Assembly (NCBI RefSeq): GCF_001685355.1
Contig: NZ_CP016438.1
Location: 6,262,001 to 6,326,000, forward strand
Reading direction: 5' to 3'
DNA length: 64,000 bases
DNA from: Streptomyces lincolnensis
Lineage (GTDB): Bacteria; Actinomycetota; Actinomycetes; Streptomycetales; Streptomycetaceae
Shown: piece after piece, positions 42,828 to 50,079 of the stretch
Numbering within the stretch: the first letter of the stretch is position 1
Layout of the letters: each line of letters starts with the position of its first letter
Made by a program: the position numbers and the translations under genes
The notes under the pieces: generated by a model
Database searches by the model: none
Told to the model about the DNA's origin: nothing
What the model saw: only the letters and a program-made list of their open reading frames with translations

Positions 42828-43787
42828 TCAGTCCACCGTCACGTAGTCGGGGCCGGAGTAGCGGCCGGTGGCCAGCTTCTGACGCTGCATCAGCAGGTCG
42901 TTCAGGAGCGAGGAGGCGCCGAAGCGGAACCAGTGGTTGTCCAGCCAGTCCTCGCCGACGGTCTCGTTGACCAGCACGAGGAACTTGATCGCGTCCTTGG
43001 TCGTGCGGATGCCGCCTGCGGGCTTCACGCCGATCTGCACGCCGGTCTGCGCACGGAAGTCGCGCACGGCCTCCAGCATCAACAGGGTGTTCGCGGGAGT
43101 GGCGTTCACCGCCACCTTGCCGGTCGACGTCTTGATGAAGTCCGCCCCGGCCAGCATGCCGAGCCAGCTCGCGCGGCGGATGTTGTCGTACGTCGACAGC
43201 TCGCCGGTCTCGAAGATGACCTTCAGACGGGCGCTGGTCCCGCAGGCCTCCTTCACGGCGACGATCTCGTCGTACACCTTCATGTAGTTGCCCGCGAGGA
43301 ACGCGCCGCGGTCGATGACCATGTCGATCTCGTCGGCGCCCGCGGCGACCGCGTCACGGACGTCGGCCAGCTTCACGGCGAGCGCGGCGCGGCCCGCCGG
43401 GAAGACGGTGGCGACCGAGGCGACCTTCACGGTCGAGCCGGCGACGGCCTCCTTGGCGGCGGGCACCATGTCGGGATAGACGCAGACGGCCGCGGTCGCG
43501 GGGGTCGTACGGTCGGTCGGGTCGGGGCGGACCGCCTTGGCGCCGAGCGCCCGGACCTTGCCCGGGGTGTCCGCGCCTTCCAGCGTGGTCAGGTCGACCA
43601 TCGAGATGGCGAGGTCGATCGCGTACGCCTTCGCGGTCGTCTTGATGGAACGGGTGCCGAGCGAGGCGGCGCGCGCCTCCAGGCCGACCGCGTCGACGCC
43701 GGGCAGCCCGTGGAGGAAGCGGCGCAGCGTGCCGTCGGACGCGGTGACGTCGGCGAGAGCTCGTGCGGCGGGTGAAGTGGTGGGCAT
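42828..43787 (-). CDS. deoC: Deoxyribose-phosphate aldolase
   Basis: The 319-aa class I aldolase splits 2-deoxyribose 5-phosphate into glyceraldehyde 3-phosphate and acetaldehyde. Family segments are VASVATVFPAG, DEIDMVIDRGAF, KVIFETGEL, the Schiff-base Lys in DFIKTSTGK and VGVKPAGGIRT-like sequence. It is of the longer actinobacterial type (E. coli DeoC is about 260 aa). The ATG has GGTGA upstream; the palindromic operator ends 19 bases before it. It is first gene of the operon with two aldehyde dehydrogenases. Confidence 0.95.
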   Translation of the reverse strand: MPTTSPAARALADVTASDGTLRRFLHGLPGVDAVGLEARAASLGTRSIKTTAKAYAIDLAISMVDLTTLEGADTPGKVRALGAKAVRPDPTDRTTPATAAVCVYPDMVPAAKEAVAGSTVKVASVATVFPAGRAALAVKLADVRDAVAAGADEIDMVIDRGAFLAGNYMKVYDEIVAVKEACGTSARLKVIFETGELSTYDNIRRASWLGMLAGADFIKTSTGKVAVNATPANTLLMLEAVRDFRAQTGVQIGVKPAGGIRTTKDAIKFLVLVNETVGEDWLDNHWFRFGASSLLNDLLMQRQKLATGRYSGPDYVTVD

Positions 43788-43806
43788 GGTCACCAGACGA
43801 GCATAT

Positions 43807-43818
43807 CTACGCGCGTAG
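43807..43818. promoter_or_regulatory. Perfect palindromic operator upstream of deoC
   Basis: CTACGCGCGTAG, identical to the site before add, and flanked by TAT as there by GAT. It lies 20-31 bases upstream of the deoC start codon on the minus strand. Confidence 0.72.
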
Positions 43819-43954
43819 CGGCTGTACACCCCGGAGAGTCGGTTCCTGGGCGGGCCCTACGACGGGCCCCGTGGACCCCACCGTGAGGAGGTGATCGTGA
43901 GGCGGCCGTGAGGCGGTCGTTCCCCCGCCACGGGGCTGAGGCAGAATCGGGGGC

Positions 43955-44581
43955 ATGACGACCCCGGACCCCCAGTACAAGGAGCGCGTGCACCGCTCGG
44001 CCGCCGCCATCGCCGGCGGTGTCCTGCTCCTCGGCATCGCCTGCTGGCTCGGCGTCGACGCGATCGCCGCCGGGAAGGGCAGCACGCCCTGGCGGGCCCT
44101 CGCCGCGCTGCTGCTCGTGGTTCCGCTGGTCACCGCCTTCACCCTGCGGCCCGCCGTCTTCGTCGGCCAGGACCGGCTGCGCGTCCGCAACCCCTTCCGG
44201 ATCATCGTGCTGCCCTGGGGGCAGATCGAGACCCTGCGCTCCGGGTACTCCAACGAGGCGCTGACCAAGTCCGGCGCGAAGTTCCAGCTGTGGGCCATTC
44301 CGGTGTCGCTGCGGGCCCGGAACAAGGCGGCTCGGCGGGAGGCGCGGCGGGTGGCGCAGGGGGGTGGGCCGCTCGGGGTCGGCTCCGGTGCCCGGGCGGT
44401 TCCCGACGGGCCTGTACGGGCCGAGAGCGATCGGGCGATGGATGAGCTGCGGGAGCTGCTCGAAGCCCGGGGGGCGGAGGAGTCGGCGCAGGGGGAGATT
44501 GTCGTGCGGTGGGCCTATGAGGTGGTGGGGCCGGCTGTGGCGGGGGCTGTGTTGTTGGGGATTCTGCTCGTGGTGGGCTGA
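43955..44581 (+). CDS. PH domain-containing membrane protein
   Basis: The 208-aa protein has two N-terminal hydrophobic helices (AAAIAGGVLLLGIACWLGVD; ALAALLLVVPLVTAFTL). A bacterial PH-like (bPH6) domain follows (VFVGQDRLRVRNPFRIIVLPWGQIETLRSGYSNEAL), then a charged linker and a final hydrophobic helix. It is a common Streptomyces membrane protein of unknown role. It diverges from deoC across about 167 bases; no regulatory motif beyond the deoC operator was seen. Confidence 0.85.
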   Translation: MTTPDPQYKERVHRSAAAIAGGVLLLGIACWLGVDAIAAGKGSTPWRALAALLLVVPLVTAFTLRPAVFVGQDRLRVRNPFRIIVLPWGQIETLRSGYSNEALTKSGAKFQLWAIPVSLRARNKAARREARRVAQGGGPLGVGSGARAVPDGPVRAESDRAMDELRELLEARGAEESAQGEIVVRWAYEVVGPAVAGAVLLGILLVVG

Positions 44582-44701
44582 GGTCGGCTTCGGTATCGGC
44601 TTCGGCTTTGGCTTCGGTATCGGCTTTGGCTTTGCCTTCGCTTTATCTTTGTCTTTGTCTTTGCCTTTGGCGGTGGCTTGCGGGCGGTGGTGGGCTCAGC
44701 T
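44582..44701. repeat. Hexanucleotide low-complexity tract
   Basis: Bases 44583-44663 are a run of six-base units (GGCTTC, GGTATC, GGCTTT, then TCTTTG three times), unusually T-rich for this genome. It lies between convergent genes and has no stem-loop. Translated in one frame it gives alternating Gly-Phe then Leu-Ser residues, but no start or context supports coding. Confidence 0.7.
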
Positions 44702-45946
44702 TTACGGGGCCGCAGGCCACACCAGTGCCATGTACGCGCTGCCGTACGCTCCGCACGTCACCGCCGCCGTCAGCATCAGGACGCGGTGGCGGGCCGAGGC
44801 CCGGGACAGGTGCAGGGCGAGCGGGAGCAGCAGCGGGAACGCCGGCAGGAGGAAGCGGGCGCGCGGGAAGTACACGCCGCCGCTCATCAGCACGATCGCC
44901 AGCAGAACGCCCGTGAAGACCAGCAGCGCGAACGGCTGGCGGTCCCACACCGACAGGACGAAGAGCACGGCCGCCACCAGCAGCGTCAGTGTCACCGTCA
45001 CCAGGAACAGCTGCGGGGCGGGGTTGTTCAGCAGCACCTCCCGCATCCTGCGCAGGGTGTACCTGCCGCCGTCCAACTCGTTGTGCCACAGCCGCTGTAC
45101 GGCGAAATAGCCGTCCCAGCGGCCCAGCCTCAGGCCCACCCAGCCGACGTATCCGCACCAGCCCAGCGGGGCGACGACCGCGGCCACGAGTGTGCGGGGC
45201 TCGAACCTGCGGTGGCGGGCCACGGTGAGCAGGGCGGTGAGCGAGACCGCTGCCGCTACGGCGATCCCCGTCGGGCGGGTCAGGCCCGCGCACGCGGCCA
45301 GCGTGCCCGCCCACAGCCAGCGGCCGGTCAGGACGGCGTACAGCGACCAGGCGGCGCACGCCGTGAACAGGGATTCCGTGTAGCCCATCCACTGCACCAG
45401 GCCCACCGGGAGCGCCGCCCAGAGAGTGGTCAGGAGGACGCCCGTACGGCGGCCGTGCAAATGGTCGCCGACCTTGAACACACCCCACGCCGCGATGAAC
45501 GACGACACCACCGCGATGGCCAGGCCGGTGCTCGCCCGGCTGCCGGGCGTGATCACCGCGACCGTCTTCATCAGGTACGGGTACAGCGGGAAGAACGCCA
45601 GGTTGTTCGCGTCGTACCGGGCGCCGAGGTCGTGCGCGTAGCCGTGGTCGGCGATCCCGAGATACCAGTCCGCGTCCCACTGCGTGGCCAGGATCGGCCA
45701 GACGGGCTGGTGCTCGTGGTGGGCCCAGACGGTGAGGAGGAGCAGGCTCGTCGTGCGTACGGCGAGGTAGGCGAGGAGGGCGGGGGTTGCGTGGCGGAGG
45801 GCCTGTCTTGCCCGGGGGGCTCGGGGGGTTCGGGCAGCTTGGGCGGCTCGGGGGCGGTCTGTGGGGGTGGCTGCGGTCGTCTGTCCGGGGGGTCGGGTGG
45901 TCGGGATGTGTCCGCCGACGGTGGTTTTGGGGGTGGTCGGGGGCAC
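44702..45946 (-). CDS. PIG-V-like mannosyltransferase family membrane protein (GT-C)
   Basis: A 414-aa protein with a Pro/Thr-rich cytoplasmic N-terminus of about 50 residues and around eight to nine hydrophobic helices. QWDADWYLGIADHGYAHDL near residue 88 matches the conserved first loop (WDxxWYL) of PIG-V/GT76-like mannosyltransferases, and QWMGYTESLFTACAAWSLYA the YTE motif. Such proteins use polyprenyl-phosphate mannose at the outer face, in Streptomyces possibly for lipoglycan or protein glycosylation. The acceptor is unknown. Monocistronic. Confidence 0.82.
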   Translation of the reverse strand: MPPTTPKTTVGGHIPTTRPPGQTTAATPTDRPRAAQAARTPRAPRARQALRHATPALLAYLAVRTTSLLLLTVWAHHEHQPVWPILATQWDADWYLGIADHGYAHDLGARYDANNLAFFPLYPYLMKTVAVITPGSRASTGLAIAVVSSFIAAWGVFKVGDHLHGRRTGVLLTTLWAALPVGLVQWMGYTESLFTACAAWSLYAVLTGRWLWAGTLAACAGLTRPTGIAVAAAVSLTALLTVARHRRFEPRTLVAAVVAPLGWCGYVGWVGLRLGRWDGYFAVQRLWHNELDGGRYTLRRMREVLLNNPAPQLFLVTVTLTLLVAAVLFVLSVWDRQPFALLVFTGVLLAIVLMSGGVYFPRARFLLPAFPLLLPLALHLSRASARHRVLMLTAAVTCGAYGSAYMALVWPAAP

Positions 45947-46130
45947 GGCTGGCTCCAGGGTGGGTCGGGGGGCGCTTGCGGACCACCGTTGCCCGGGGGT
46001 GGGGCGGGGTGGGGAGCCTGGGTCAATGCGCCGCGGTAAATCACCCGATGGAGTGGGTTGGGCTGGGCTGGATTGGGCTGCGTTGTGGTGGGTTGCGTTG
46101 TGCTGGGCTGGGGCTGTTTCCCCAGCCCGT
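45947..46130. other. Intergenic stretch with G/T-rich low complexity
   Basis: Bases 46052-46113 are a string of GGGCTG/GGTTG units. They run into the hairpin at 46105-46128 that probably terminates the mutase gene. No gene is visible. Confidence 0.5.
46105..46128 (-). terminator. Hairpin after the phospho-sugar mutase gene
   Basis: Arms GGGCTGGGG (46105-46113) and CCCCAGCCC (46120-46128) with a 6-base loop, directly after the mutase stop on the minus strand. Confidence 0.55.
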
Positions 46131-47780
46131 TCAGATGCCTGCGGCCCTGGACAGGTCCTGCTTGATCGTGGTGAGGAGCGTTGTCGCCCTGGTGCGGGCC
46201 GCCGGGAGGTCGGCGTGCGAACCCACCGGGATCACCACCTCCAGGTAGCACTTCAGCTTCGGCTCCGTGCCGCTCGGGCGGACGATGACCCTGGCGCCGT
46301 CCAGCGTGTAGCGCAGGCCGTCGGTGGGGGGAAGCTGCGCGGTGCCCCGGGTGAGGTCGTCGGCGCGGGTGATGGGCAGGCCCGCGAGGTGGGTCGGGGG
46401 GTGCTCGCGGAGGCGGTCCATCGCGGCGGTGATCAGGGACAGGTCCTCGACGCGGACCGAGAGCTGGTCCGTCGCGTGCAGGCCGTGCTCCACCGCGAGG
46501 TCGTCCAGCAGGTCGAGGAGGGTACGGCCCTCCTCCTTGAGCGTCGAGGCCAGTTCCGTGATCAGGAGGGCCGCGGTGATGCCGTCCTTGTCGCGTACGC
46601 CCTCGGGGTCGACGCAGTAGCCGAGCGCCTCCTCATAGCCGTAGCGCAGGCCCTCGACGCGGGCGATCCACTTGAAGCCGGTGAGGGTCTCCTCGTAGGG
46701 GAGACCCGTCTTCTCGGCGATCCTGCGCAGGAGGGAGGAGGAGACGATGGACTCGGCGAAGGTGCCCTGCGCTCCGCGGGCGACCAGGTGGGCTGCGAGC
46801 AGGGCGCCCACCTCGTCGCCCCTCAGCATGCGCCAGGCGTCGTCTTCGTTGCCTTCGTTGTCTTCCTTTACGGCCACCGCGCAGCGGTCCGCGTCCGGGT
46901 CGTTGGCGATGATCAGGTCCGGGTTCGTCTCGCGGGCCACCGCGAAGGCGAGGTCCATCGCGCCGGGCTCTTCCGGGTTGGGGAAGGCGACGGTCGGGAA
47001 GTCCGGGTCGGGGTCCGCCTGTTCGTTGACCAGCGTGGGCGGCGGGAAGCCCGCGCGGGTGAAGGCGGCGAGGAGGGTGTCCTTGCCTACGCCGTGCATC
47101 GCCGTGTAGACGGTGCGGGCCGTGCGGGGGGAGGTGGGGGTGAGTACGGCGTCCGTGCGGGCCAGGTAGGCGTCCAGGACGGCGTCGTCGAGGGTGTCCC
47201 AGCCGGTGGTGGGGCGGGGGACGTCGTTGAGGGTGGTGATCGCCGCGATCTCCGCCGCGATCTGCGCGTCGGCGGGCGGGACGATCTGGGAGCCGTCGCC
47301 CAGGTAGACCTTGTAGCCGTTGTCGCGGGGCGGGTTGTGGCTGGCGGTGACCTCTACGCCGGCTACGGCGCCCAGGTGCCTTATGGCGTACGCCAGGACG
47401 GGGGTGGGGAGGGGGCGGGGGAGGACGGCCGCTCTGAGGCCGGCGCCGGTCATGACGGCTGCGGTGTCCCTGGCGAAGTCGGCGGACTTGTGGCGGGCGT
47501 CGTAGCCGATGACGACCAGGCCGTTGGTGTGGCCCTGCTGGGTGAGGTGGGCGGCGAGGCCGGCGGCTGCGCGGATGACGACGGAGCGGTTCATGCGCAT
47601 GGGGCCGGCGCCGAGTTCGCCTCTCAGGCCCGCGGTGCCGAACTGGAGGGTGCCGGCGAAGCGTGCGGTGAGCTCTTGGACGTCCTCGGCGTCGATCAGC
47701 TTGGCGAGTTCGGCGCGGGTTTCCGCGTCGGGGTCCTCGGTCAGCCATGCCTTGGCTCGGGCGATGAGGTCGTCATGCAC
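46131..47780 (-). CDS. Phospho-sugar mutase, PGM2-like (possible phosphopentomutase)
   Basis: A 549-aa alpha-D-phosphohexomutase family protein with four domains: phosphoserine loop TASHNPPRDNGYKVY near residue 143, metal loop NDPDADR, sugar-binding EEALGYCVDP and phosphate-binding RPSGTEPK near the C-terminus. FGTAGLRG near residue 47 and the length place it with the PGM2/PgcA type rather than the roughly 450-aa ManB type. Human PGM2 is a phosphopentomutase. Here, in a window with phosphorylases and deoC but no DeoB, conversion of (deoxy)ribose 1-phosphate to the 5-phosphate is likely. It is usually annotated phosphomannomutase. Confidence 0.88.
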   Translation of the reverse strand: MHDDLIARAKAWLTEDPDAETRAELAKLIDAEDVQELTARFAGTLQFGTAGLRGELGAGPMRMNRSVVIRAAAGLAAHLTQQGHTNGLVVIGYDARHKSADFARDTAAVMTGAGLRAAVLPRPLPTPVLAYAIRHLGAVAGVEVTASHNPPRDNGYKVYLGDGSQIVPPADAQIAAEIAAITTLNDVPRPTTGWDTLDDAVLDAYLARTDAVLTPTSPRTARTVYTAMHGVGKDTLLAAFTRAGFPPPTLVNEQADPDPDFPTVAFPNPEEPGAMDLAFAVARETNPDLIIANDPDADRCAVAVKEDNEGNEDDAWRMLRGDEVGALLAAHLVARGAQGTFAESIVSSSLLRRIAEKTGLPYEETLTGFKWIARVEGLRYGYEEALGYCVDPEGVRDKDGITAALLITELASTLKEEGRTLLDLLDDLAVEHGLHATDQLSVRVEDLSLITAAMDRLREHPPTHLAGLPITRADDLTRGTAQLPPTDGLRYTLDGARVIVRPSGTEPKLKCYLEVVIPVGSHADLPAARTRATTLLTTIKQDLSRAAGI

Positions 47781-48002
47781 GGTCGGTCAGCCCTCTCGTC
47801 TTCTCGTTGTGGGTGCCTGTGGATGCCTGCGGCGCGCTGTGCGGGTCCGGTGGGGGCGGGTGTAGCGCCCACGGTTGTGTGGTGGGTCGGGGCCGGGGCG
47901 GGGGGTCTCCGTCCTCGGTCCGGCGGTGCTGTGTCTTCTAGCTGTGCTGCGTGTTGGACGCCGGACGCTGCGGGCGGACACCCCCCGCCCCGTCCCCTTG
48001 CC

Positions 48003-48029
48003 GCCGTGGGCGGCTGAGACGCCCACGGC
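48003..48029. terminator. Hairpin in the gap upstream of the mutase
   Basis: Arms GCCGTGGGCG (48003-48012) and CGCCCACGGC (48020-48029) with a 7-base loop. It could end the phosphorylase transcript, but it lies 265 bases beyond that stop. Confidence 0.4.
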
Positions 48030-48068
48030 CCGGAGGGTGCCTCATGCCGGAGGGCGACTTCCGCTTGT

Positions 48069-48111
48069 TAGGGGCGCGGGGAACTGCGCGACCAGCCACG
48101 ACGGACCCGCA
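48069..48111. repeat. Dispersed repeat, copy B
   Basis: AGGGGCGCGGGGAACTGCGC followed by GACCAGCCACGACGGACCCG. It matches copy C 118 bases downstream in core and orientation. Confidence 0.8.
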
Positions 48112-48186
48112 GCCGCCATACGACCGAACAAGGCACCCCAGACGGCGAGACCTGGACGTCCGACTCATGGCAACCGCACCCATCTC

Positions 48187-48230
48187 AGGGGCGCGGGGAA
48201 CTGCGCGACCAGCCCCCACCCACCCGCAGA
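48187..48230. repeat. Dispersed repeat, copy C
   Basis: AGGGGCGCGGGGAACTGCGC followed by GACCAGCCCCCACCCACCCG, then CAGA. The tail resembles copy D at 59104 (CCCCCACGCACCCGCAG). Confidence 0.8.
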
Positions 48231-48293
48231 CAACACACGACCTCACACCGCACCCCGCAGAGCGAAACGCACCCCGTGACGCGAACCGTAAGT

Positions 48294-49118
48294 CTAGAGA
48301 CGGGCCAGGACCTGGGTGAGGAGGGAACCCATGCGGGTGGCGCTGTCGCGGCCGGCCTGGAGGACCTCCTCGTGGTTGAGGGGCTCGCCGGTCATGCCGG
48401 CGGCGAGGTTGGTGACGAGGGAGATGCCGAGGATCTCGGCGCCGGCCTCGCGGGCGGCGATCGCTTCGAGGACCGTGGACATGCCGACGAGATCCGCGCC
48501 GATGACGCGGGCCATGCGGATCTCGGCCGGGGTCTCGTAGTGCGGGCCGGGGAACTGGGCGTAGACGCCCTCTTCGAGGGTGGGGTCGACCTCCTTGCAC
48601 AGGGCGCGCAGGCGGGGGGAGTAGAGGTCGGTGAGGTCGACGAAGTTGGCGCCGATGATGGGGCTGGTCGCCGTGAGGTTGATGTGGTCGCTGATCAGGA
48701 CGGGCTGGCCGGGGCGCATGCCCTCGCGGAGGCCGCCGCAGCCGTTGGTGAGGATGATCGTCTTGCAGCCGGCCGACACCGCGGTGCGGACGCCGTGGGC
48801 GACGGCGGCGACGCCGCGGCCCTCGTAGTAGTGCGTGCGGCCCAGGAAGACCAGCGCGCGCTTGGCGCCGAGGGTGTACGAGCGGATCTTGCCTCCGTGG
48901 CCCTCGACGGCGGGGGGCGGGAAACCGGGAAGCTCCGTCACCTGGAGGTCGGCGTCGGGAGTGCCCAGGGCGTCCACGGCGGGGGCCCAGCCGGAGCCCA
49001 TCACGAGGGCGACGTCGTGGGTCTCGGCGCCGGTCAGCTCGCGCAGGCGCGCGGCGGCGGCGTCGGCGGCGGCGTGAGGATCGCCCTGGATGTCGTCCGG
49101 AAGAAGAGATGCGTTCAC
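48294..49118 (-). CDS. punA: Purine nucleoside phosphorylase (trimeric type)
   Basis: A 274-aa phosphorylase of the trimeric class, splitting inosine, guanosine and their deoxy forms into base and (deoxy)ribose 1-phosphate. Motifs are [54 protein letters not shown] and SLVTNLAAG. The GTG at 49116-49118 lies six bases after a TACCCT -10 (minus strand), pointing to a leaderless mRNA; the operator covers the -35 area. Inosine from add is the expected substrate. Confidence 0.94.
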   Translation of the reverse strand: MNASLLPDDIQGDPHAAADAAAARLRELTGAETHDVALVMGSGWAPAVDALGTPDADLQVTELPGFPPPAVEGHGGKIRSYTLGAKRALVFLGRTHYYEGRGVAAVAHGVRTAVSAGCKTIILTNGCGGLREGMRPGQPVLISDHINLTATSPIIGANFVDLTDLYSPRLRALCKEVDPTLEEGVYAQFPGPHYETPAEIRMARVIGADLVGMSTVLEAIAAREAGAEILGISLVTNLAAGMTGEPLNHEEVLQAGRDSATRMGSLLTQVLARL

Positions 49119-49142
49119 GCGAAGAGGGTAGCCGGTTTGGGC

Positions 49143-49154
49143 CTACGCGCGTAG
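49143..49154. promoter_or_regulatory. Perfect palindromic operator upstream of the purine nucleoside phosphorylase gene
   Basis: CTACGCGCGTAG; on the gene strand it is preceded by CAT, matching the AT that precedes the add and bmpA sites. It is 25 bases before the start codon, over the expected -35. Confidence 0.72.
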
Positions 49155-49218
49155 ATGACAGAGCCCACGGGATGGCGATCGTTGTCTTGTCGTTTCCAAC
49201 AGAGGGGCGGTCGGCTCG

Positions 49219-49497
49219 CTACTCGTCGGTGACGAGGATGTCCTTGTCGTTGAAGACCTCGACGATGAAAATCAGCAGTCGCCCTCGACTGACCGTGTAC
49301 TCCACGAGGACGTTCTGGGTGAGACGGATCGTGCGGTCGTCGCCGGTGGAGCTTATGGGGCGTGAGACCGAGAGGAAGGGATCGCGGGCCAACAGGGCGA
49401 TGCCCTTGTCGAACGCCGTGCGCTGGCGGTCTTCGAGTCGGTCACGGGCCTCGGCGGCCTGCACCGTGTAGTAGACGTCGTACGTGGTGGGGGCCAT
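49219..49497 (-). CDS. RelE/ParE-like toxin-fold protein, no antitoxin adjacent
   Basis: The 92-aa protein starts at ATG 49495-49497 with GGGAGAG upstream. It has the short alpha-alpha-beta layout of RelE/ParE toxins: YTVQAAEARDRLEDRQRTAFDKGIALLARDPF, then DDRTIRLTQNVLVEYTVSRGRLLIFIVEVFND. No antitoxin gene lies directly before or after it: the upstream gap is 48 bases and the downstream neighbour is the phosphorylase. It may be a solitary domain of other function. The assignment rests on fold-like pattern only. Confidence 0.65.
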   Translation of the reverse strand: MAPTTYDVYYTVQAAEARDRLEDRQRTAFDKGIALLARDPFLSVSRPISSTGDDRTIRLTQNVLVEYTVSRGRLLIFIVEVFNDKDILVTDE

Positions 49498-49545
49498 GCG
49501 CTCTCCCGTTGTGCGTCGGTCTCTCAAGTCTAGGAGCCGGCTCCG

Positions 49546-49983
49546 TCAGCAGGGCCGCTTGCGCAGTTCCATCACGTAATCGTGTGGTGCCCCCGCCGAT
49601 TCCGCCGCGTCGGCGATCTCGCCCAGGTAGCGGGCCGAGGGGAGGCCGCCCTCGTAGGCGTTGAGGACGTAGGTCCAGGCCGGCTCCTGGCCGTCGAGGG
49701 TGTGGACGCGGATGCGGGCGCGGCGGTAGATGTTCAGGCCGACGCCCACCCAGCGGTCCATGGAGTCCTCGTCCAGGGGCGCGATGTCGTAGAGGGCGAC
49801 GAAGACCTGGGCGTCCGGATCCTCGACCAGGGTCGCCAGGGCTCCCTCCCAGCCCATGTGCTCGCCGCCGAAGGAGAGCCGCCAGCCGTTCAGCCAGCCC
49901 GTCGCGCGCAGCGGTGAGTGCGGGGCGCGGCGGGACATCAGCCGGGCGTCGAGGTTGCCGGAGTACGCGGCATAGAGCGACAT
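49546..49983 (-). CDS. Gamma-glutamylcyclotransferase-like protein
   Basis: A 145-aa GGCT-fold protein: YAAYSGNLDARLMSRRAP is the YGSN-like substrate loop, and WEGALATLVEDPDAQVFVALYDIAPLDEDSMDRWVGVG carries the conserved acidic residue (here D/E of PLDEDSMD). Related enzymes cyclise gamma-glutamyl amines to 5-oxoproline. I chose the ATG at 49981-49983; another eight codons upstream (50007) has a better spaced GGGAGT. It lies between the toxin-like gene and the divergent quinone reductase. Confidence 0.78.
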   Translation of the reverse strand: MSLYAAYSGNLDARLMSRRAPHSPLRATGWLNGWRLSFGGEHMGWEGALATLVEDPDAQVFVALYDIAPLDEDSMDRWVGVGLNIYRRARIRVHTLDGQEPAWTYVLNAYEGGLPSARYLGEIADAAESAGAPHDYVMELRKRPC

Positions 49984-50079
49984 GGGGAGAGGGTACGACA
50001 GGGCCATCGGCGGCCACTCCCGTAACAGTGGTATCTCGGGCGGGCCCCCGGACGGTGGCACGGTGAGTCGTGCGGGACA

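Larger units (their letters stand above)
47781..48293. other. 513-bp gap with repeats and a hairpin
   Basis: The gap holds two dispersed repeats in the same orientation (48069 and 48187) and a hairpin at 48003-48029. I find no convincing reading frame. The leftward frame through the repeats is Arg/Pro-rich and lacks a start. Confidence 0.6.

Noticed and set aside
44364..45110. Possible gene through the hexanucleotide tract
   Set aside because: Its start lies inside the PH-domain gene, the translation is repetitive Gly-Phe/Leu-Ser and it runs antisense into the PIG-V-like gene.
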